9,295 bases of DNA, from contig JBKHXI010000232.1 in NCBI GenBank assembly GCA_046566095.1, positions 1 through 9,295 of the forward strand. Reading direction: 5' to 3'. Position 1 is the first letter of the stretch. The number at the start of each line of letters is the position of its first letter. The notes under the pieces are model-generated. The model was not told the DNA's origin. It saw only the letters and a program-made list of their open reading frames with translations, and searched no databases. The DNA is from CAMPJU01 sp046566095. GTDB taxonomy: Bacteria; Pseudomonadota; Gammaproteobacteria; Xanthomonadales; Xanthomonadaceae. Of this stretch, positions 6,377 to 9,295 are shown piece by piece. A program made the translations under genes and the position numbers.

Positions 6377-7630
6377 ATGCAACGCGATGACGTGATCGTG
6401 GTCGGCGCCGGCGTGGTCGGCCTGGCCTGCGGGCTGGCGCTGGCCGCGGCCGGGCGCGGCGTGCGGGTGATCGACGCAGGGGCGATCGGCGGCGGCAGTT
6501 CGCACGGCAACTGCGGCACCATCACCCCCAGCCACGCGCCGCCGCTGGCCGCGCCGGGCATGGTCGCCACCGCGCTGCGGATGATGCTGCGGCCGGACGC
6601 GCCGCTGTACATCCGGCCGCGTTTCGATCCGGCGCTGTGGCGCTGGCTGTGGCGCTTCGCCGCGCGCTGCAACCTGCGCGACCGCGAAGCCGGCGCGCGC
6701 GCCAAGGCGGCGCTGCTGAACGATTCGCGGCTGCGGCTGGCGCAATGGGTGCGCGACTACGGCCTGGACTGCGAGTTCAGCGAATCCGGCGAGGACTACG
6801 TGTTCCGCGACCCGCGCGCGTTCGAGCGCGAGCAGCGCGACCTGGACCTGCTGCGCGGCCTGGGGATCGAGGCCGGGTCCGTCGACGGGCCGGCCTACGA
6901 GGCGCTGGAGCCGGCGGTGCGGCCGGGCGTGGCGGGAGCGATCCGCTTCTCGGGCGATGCCGCGCTGCGACCGGACCGCTACGTCGCCGAACTGGCGCGC
7001 GCGCTGGGCGAGCGCGGCGGGCGGGTCGACCAGTCGCGGCCGCTGCGCGGGCTGCGCGTGCAGCGCGAGGGCGTCGCGGTGGAAACGCCTGCCGGCGAAC
7101 TGCTGGCGCGCGAGTTGGTGGTCGCCGCCGGCGCCTGGTCGCCGCGGATGGCGGCGCTGCTGGGCGCGCCGTGGCTGGCGCGGGCGATGCAGCCGGGCAA
7201 GGGCTACTCGATCACCTACGACCGTCCGGCGCTGGTGCCGCGGCGGCCGCTGGTGCTGCGCGAGCGCTCGGTCTGCGTGACCGCCTGGAGCGACGGCTAC
7301 CGGCTGGGCAGCACCATGGAGTTCTCCGGCTACGACGAACGGCTCGACCCGCGCCGGCTGGCCGCGCTCGAGCGCGGCGCGCGCGAGTACCTGCGCGCGC
7401 CGGTCGGCCCGCGGGTGCGGGAGCGCTGGTACGGCTGGCGGCCGATGAGCTGCGACGACATCCCGATCGTCGGCCGCGTGCCCGGCCACCGCCGGCTGTG
7501 GCTGGCCACCGGCCACGGCATGATGGGCGTGGGCATGAGCGCCGGCAGCGGCCAGCTGCTCGCGGACCTGATGACCGGCGCCGCGCCGGCGGTCGACCCG
7601 ACGCCCTACAGCCCGCTGCGCTTCGTGTAG
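6377..7630 (+). CDS. FAD-dependent D-amino-acid dehydrogenase/oxidase family protein (DadA-type)
   Basis: A 417-residue flavoprotein of the DAO/DadA superfamily. The N-terminal Rossmann motif GAGVVG (10-15) with Asp33 at the end of strand two binds FAD. A serine/glycine-rich stretch, GGGSSHGNCGTITPSH (38-53), follows, as in DadA-like small dehydrogenases. VVAAGAWSP (248-256) and the C-terminal WYGWRPMSCDDIPIVGR (351-367) and ATGHGMMGVGMSAG (377-390) blocks complete the FAD fold. Members oxidise D-amino acids, or in some clusters cis-4-hydroxy-D-proline, passing electrons to the respiratory chain. Substrate cannot be read from sequence, and no racemase, epimerase or partner subunit lies next to it. 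It starts 30 bases after the DUF418 gene and may have its own leaderless promoter. Confidence 0.85.
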   Translation: MQRDDVIVVGAGVVGLACGLALAAAGRGVRVIDAGAIGGGSSHGNCGTITPSHAPPLAAPGMVATALRMMLRPDAPLYIRPRFDPALWRWLWRFAARCNLRDREAGARAKAALLNDSRLRLAQWVRDYGLDCEFSESGEDYVFRDPRAFEREQRDLDLLRGLGIEAGSVDGPAYEALEPAVRPGVAGAIRFSGDAALRPDRYVAELARALGERGGRVDQSRPLRGLRVQREGVAVETPAGELLARELVVAAGAWSPRMAALLGAPWLARAMQPGKGYSITYDRPALVPRRPLVLRERSVCVTAWSDGYRLGSTMEFSGYDERLDPRRLAALERGAREYLRAPVGPRVRERWYGWRPMSCDDIPIVGRVPGHRRLWLATGHGMMGVGMSAGSGQLLADLMTGAAPAVDPTPYSPLRFV

Positions 7631-7675
7631 GGTCGCCACCGAGGGCGGTACGCTCCCCGACGCGGCACCCCCCGA

Positions 7676-7739
7676 CCTGTCATTCCGAGCGCAGCGAGGA
7701 ATCCGCTTTTCCATGCGCGGCGTGGACAGAGCGGCTTCC
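7676..7739 (+). repeat. Dispersed hairpin repeat, copy 1, upstream of the glutathione reductase gene
   Basis: The 32-base core (7676-7707) recurs at 9229-9260 with 27 of 32 identities in the same orientation. Two alternative stems share one strand. Hairpin A pairs ATTCC (7682-7686) with GGAAT (7698-7702) around the loop GAGCGCAGCGA. Hairpin B pairs GGAATCCGCT (7698-7707) with AGCGGCTTCC (7730-7739) with one mismatch. The GAGCGCAGCGAGG core is, from memory, a dispersed intergenic repeat of many bacterial genomes. It ends 11 bases before the Shine-Dalgarno of the next gene, so it lies in or near that gene's leader. Confidence 0.8.
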
Positions 7740-7761
7740 CCGATTCGTCCAGGAGCCATCG

Positions 7762-9117
7762 ATGGCCGACGACTTCGACCTGATCGTGCTGGGCGGCGGC
7801 TCCGGCGGCCTGGCCGGCGCCTTCCGCGCCGCCGAACACGGCGCCCGGGTCGCGCTGCTGGAGCCCTCGGCGCTCGGCGGCACCTGCGTCAACGCCGGCT
7901 GCGTGCCGAAGAAGGCGATGTGGCTGGCGGCGGAGCTGGCCGGCCGCATCCGCCTGGCCGGCAGCCTCGGCTTCCCGGTCGCGCCGGCGCTGCCGGACTG
8001 GCCGGTACTGGTGGCGCAACGGCAGCGCTACATCGAGCGCATCCACGACAGCTACCGGCGGCGGCTGGACGAGGCCGGGATCGCGCTGCTGCCGCAGCGC
8101 GGGCGGCTGGTCGCGCCGCGCACGGTGGAGTGTGAAGACGGCGTGTCCCTGTCCGCACCGCGGGTCCTGGTTGCTACCGGCGGGCACCCGTTCGTGCCGG
8201 AACTGCCGGGCGCGGAACTGGCCGCCACTTCCGACGACTTCTTCGGCTGGACCGCGGCACCGGAGCGGGTGGCGATCGTCGGCGGCGGCTATGTCGCGGT
8301 CGAGCTGGCCGGGCTGCTGCAGGCGCTGGGCAGCCGGGTCGAGCTGTTCGTGCGCAGGCCGCGGCTGATGGAGAGCTTCGACGCGGAGCTGACCGCGATG
8401 CTGGCCGAGGACTACCGCCAGGCCGGCGTCCGCCTGCACTTCGGCCACGAGGCGCGGATGTTCGAGCGCGACGCGCGCGGAATCCGCGTGCACCTGCGCG
8501 CCGACGGACGCGACCTGTCGGTCGGCGGCTTCGATGCGCTGCTGCTGGCCACCGGGCGGCGCCCCAACACCGCCGGGCTGGGCCTGGAGGCGGCGGGCGT
8601 GGACCTGGACGCGCGCGGGCACGTGCGCACCGATGCCCGCAACGATACCAGCGCCGCCGGCGTGTTCGCGGTCGGCGACGTCGCCAGCGATCCGCCGCTG
8701 ACCCCGGTGGCGATCGCGGCCGCGCGGCGGCTGATGGACCGGCTGTTCGGTGGCGTCGACCGGCCGCTGGAGCGCGACGGCATCCCGACCGTGGTGTTCT
8801 CGCACCCGCCGATCGGCAAGGTCGGCCTCACCGAGCGGCAGGCGCGCGAACGCCACGGCGACCAGGCCGTGCACGTCGCCCGCAGCGGCTTCCGGCCGAT
8901 GCTGCATGCGCTGGCCGACTCGCCGCAGCGCAGCCTGTTCAAGCTGGTCTGCGCCGGCCCGCAGCGGCGGGTGGTCGGCCTGCACCTGCTGGGCGAGGGC
9001 GCCGACGAGATCCTGCAGGGCTTCGCGGCGGCGATGAAGCGCGGCATCACCCTGGACGACCTGCACGACACGGTCGCGATCCATCCCACCAGTGCGGAGG
9101 AGGTGGTGCTGATGTGA
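7762..9117 (+). CDS. gor: Glutathione-disulfide reductase (pyridine nucleotide-disulfide oxidoreductase family)
   Basis: A 451-residue flavoenzyme, the same length as E. coli Gor. In order: FAD motif GGGSGG (11-16); redox pair Cys42-Cys47 in GGTCVNAGCVPKKAMW; NAD(P) motif GGGYVAVELAG (174-184); second FAD block with VFAVGD (301-306); and the dimerisation domain with the catalytic HPTSAEE (His441, Glu446) at the C-terminus. It reduces oxidised glutathione in the cytoplasm. The CVPKK form of the active site and the histidine-glutamate pair fit glutathione reductase better than lipoamide dehydrogenase or mercuric reductase. Of the two NADPH-binding arginines of E. coli, Arg198 is present but position 204 is Glu. 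Start is firm: AGGAG at 7751-7755, six bases before ATG. The gene lies between two copies of a hairpin repeat and is followed by a heptamer array. Confidence 0.87.
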   Translation: MADDFDLIVLGGGSGGLAGAFRAAEHGARVALLEPSALGGTCVNAGCVPKKAMWLAAELAGRIRLAGSLGFPVAPALPDWPVLVAQRQRYIERIHDSYRRRLDEAGIALLPQRGRLVAPRTVECEDGVSLSAPRVLVATGGHPFVPELPGAELAATSDDFFGWTAAPERVAIVGGGYVAVELAGLLQALGSRVELFVRRPRLMESFDAELTAMLAEDYRQAGVRLHFGHEARMFERDARGIRVHLRADGRDLSVGGFDALLLATGRRPNTAGLGLEAAGVDLDARGHVRTDARNDTSAAGVFAVGDVASDPPLTPVAIAAARRLMDRLFGGVDRPLERDGIPTVVFSHPPIGKVGLTERQARERHGDQAVHVARSGFRPMLHALADSPQRSLFKLVCAGPQRRVVGLHLLGEGADEILQGFAAAMKRGITLDDLHDTVAIHPTSAEEVVLM

Positions 9118-9126
9118 ATGGGGGGG

Positions 9127-9203
9127 CGGGAGTCGGGAATCGGGAGTGGGGAATCGGGAGTGGGGAATCGGGAGTGGGGAATCGGGAGTGGGGAGTGGGG
9201 AGT
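9127..9203 (+). repeat. Tandem array of eleven G-rich heptamers
   Basis: Eleven 7-base units with consensus SGGGART run without interruption, the variants CGGGAGT, CGGGAAT, GGGGAAT and GGGGAGT partly alternating as a 14-base super-repeat. The array starts ten bases after the gor stop codon, preceded by a run of seven G (9120-9126). Every unit contributes a GGG tract with spacers of three or four bases, enough for several G-quadruplexes on the + strand. Arrays of this type recur between genes in Xanthomonas and Lysobacter genomes. Any protein predicted on the opposite strand is spurious. Confidence 0.9.
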
Positions 9204-9228
9204 GGGATAAGGAACGAGAAGTGGTGGG

Positions 9229-9295
9229 CCTGTCGTCCCGAGCGCAGCGAGGGACCTGCTTCACTCGCGCGCCGAAAAGCCGAACAGCAGGTCCC
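9229..9295 (+). repeat. Dispersed hairpin repeat, copy 2, at the window end
   Basis: Core 9229-9260 matches the copy at 7676-7707. Hairpin A pairs GTCCC (9235-9239) with GGGAC (9251-9255) around the same GAGCGCAGCGA loop. Hairpin B is a perfect ten-base stem, GGGACCTGCT (9251-9260) with AGCAGGTCCC (9286-9295), around a 25-base loop. The window stops on the last base of that arm, so the element may continue as an inverted second copy. It could serve as a terminator for gor, though no T tract is visible. Confidence 0.8.

Noticed and set aside
7676..7739. CRISPR-like or attachment-site reading of the two repeat copies
   Set aside because: Only two copies 1.5 kb apart, no spacers, no integrase or cas gene; the copies behave as a dispersed hairpin family.
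4496..7759. A 1087-codon minus-strand open frame opposite slyD, DUF418 and the flavoprotein gene
   Set aside because: Antisense shadow with repetitive Arg/Gln/His/Ala composition, no domain motif and no start signal; three well-supported genes lie on the other strand.
6637..9117. A fusion of an upstream frame with glutathione reductase (826 codons)
   Set aside because: The upstream part is the shifted frame of the DadA-type gene. The Gor N-terminus with FAD motif starts precisely at ATG 7762, behind a strong Shine-Dalgarno.
195..9117. A novel defence, mobile or biosynthetic system
   Set aside because: All eight genes but one fall in recognised families, with no cluster logic, transposase, toxin-antitoxin pair or abnormal composition to support such a system.
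7606..9264. A 552-codon minus-strand protein rich in Pro/Ser/Asp repeats at its N-terminus
   Set aside because: The repeats are the translated complement of the G-rich heptamer array, and the rest is antisense to gor.

Overview
The window is a stretch of very GC-rich chromosome from a gammaproteobacterium, most likely of the Lysobacteraceae/Xanthomonadaceae (Lysobacter, Luteimonas or a relative). This is inferred from the gene families, a GTAG-type REP doublet, and a downstream array of G-rich heptamers (consensus SGGGART) of a kind I associate with xanthomonad intergenic DNA. There is no phage, plasmid, CRISPR, tRNA or rRNA signature. The run of 64 C residues at the very start, and an end that falls on the last base of a dispersed repeat, suggest that this is an entire short draft contig.

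Left part (195-2862): a HemJ/CopD-family membrane protein on the + strand converges on a minus-strand pair, a small four-helix membrane protein followed by a lipoprotein alkaline phosphatase of the animal/Vibrio type. A REP doublet sits between the convergent genes and supplies the stop codon of the phosphatase.

Middle (2942-5005): a terminator-like hairpin, then two tandem NlpC/P60 cell-wall peptidase paralogues on the minus strand (one exported, one a lipoprotein). A SlyD-like FKBP peptidyl-prolyl isomerase is divergent to them on the + strand. Several candidate sigma-70 promoters share a TTGCCG-like -35 box and a GATAAT-like -10 box.

Right part (5084-9117): three further + strand genes: a DUF418 (YeiB-like) membrane protein, a DadA-type FAD amino-acid dehydrogenase that may be transcribed without a leader, and a glutathione-reductase-type flavoprotein. 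The last is flanked by two same-orientation copies of a dispersed repeat. The differences between these two copies are compensated in the predicted hairpins. A G-rich heptamer array follows its stop codon.

The protein-coding content is mostly household and envelope functions with no obvious single pathway. I see no new multi-gene system. The most interesting signals are the small non-coding repeats, chiefly the covarying repeat around the glutathione reductase gene, and a few residue-level oddities. Bases 65-194 hold only the upstream region of the first gene, with no convincing promoter.
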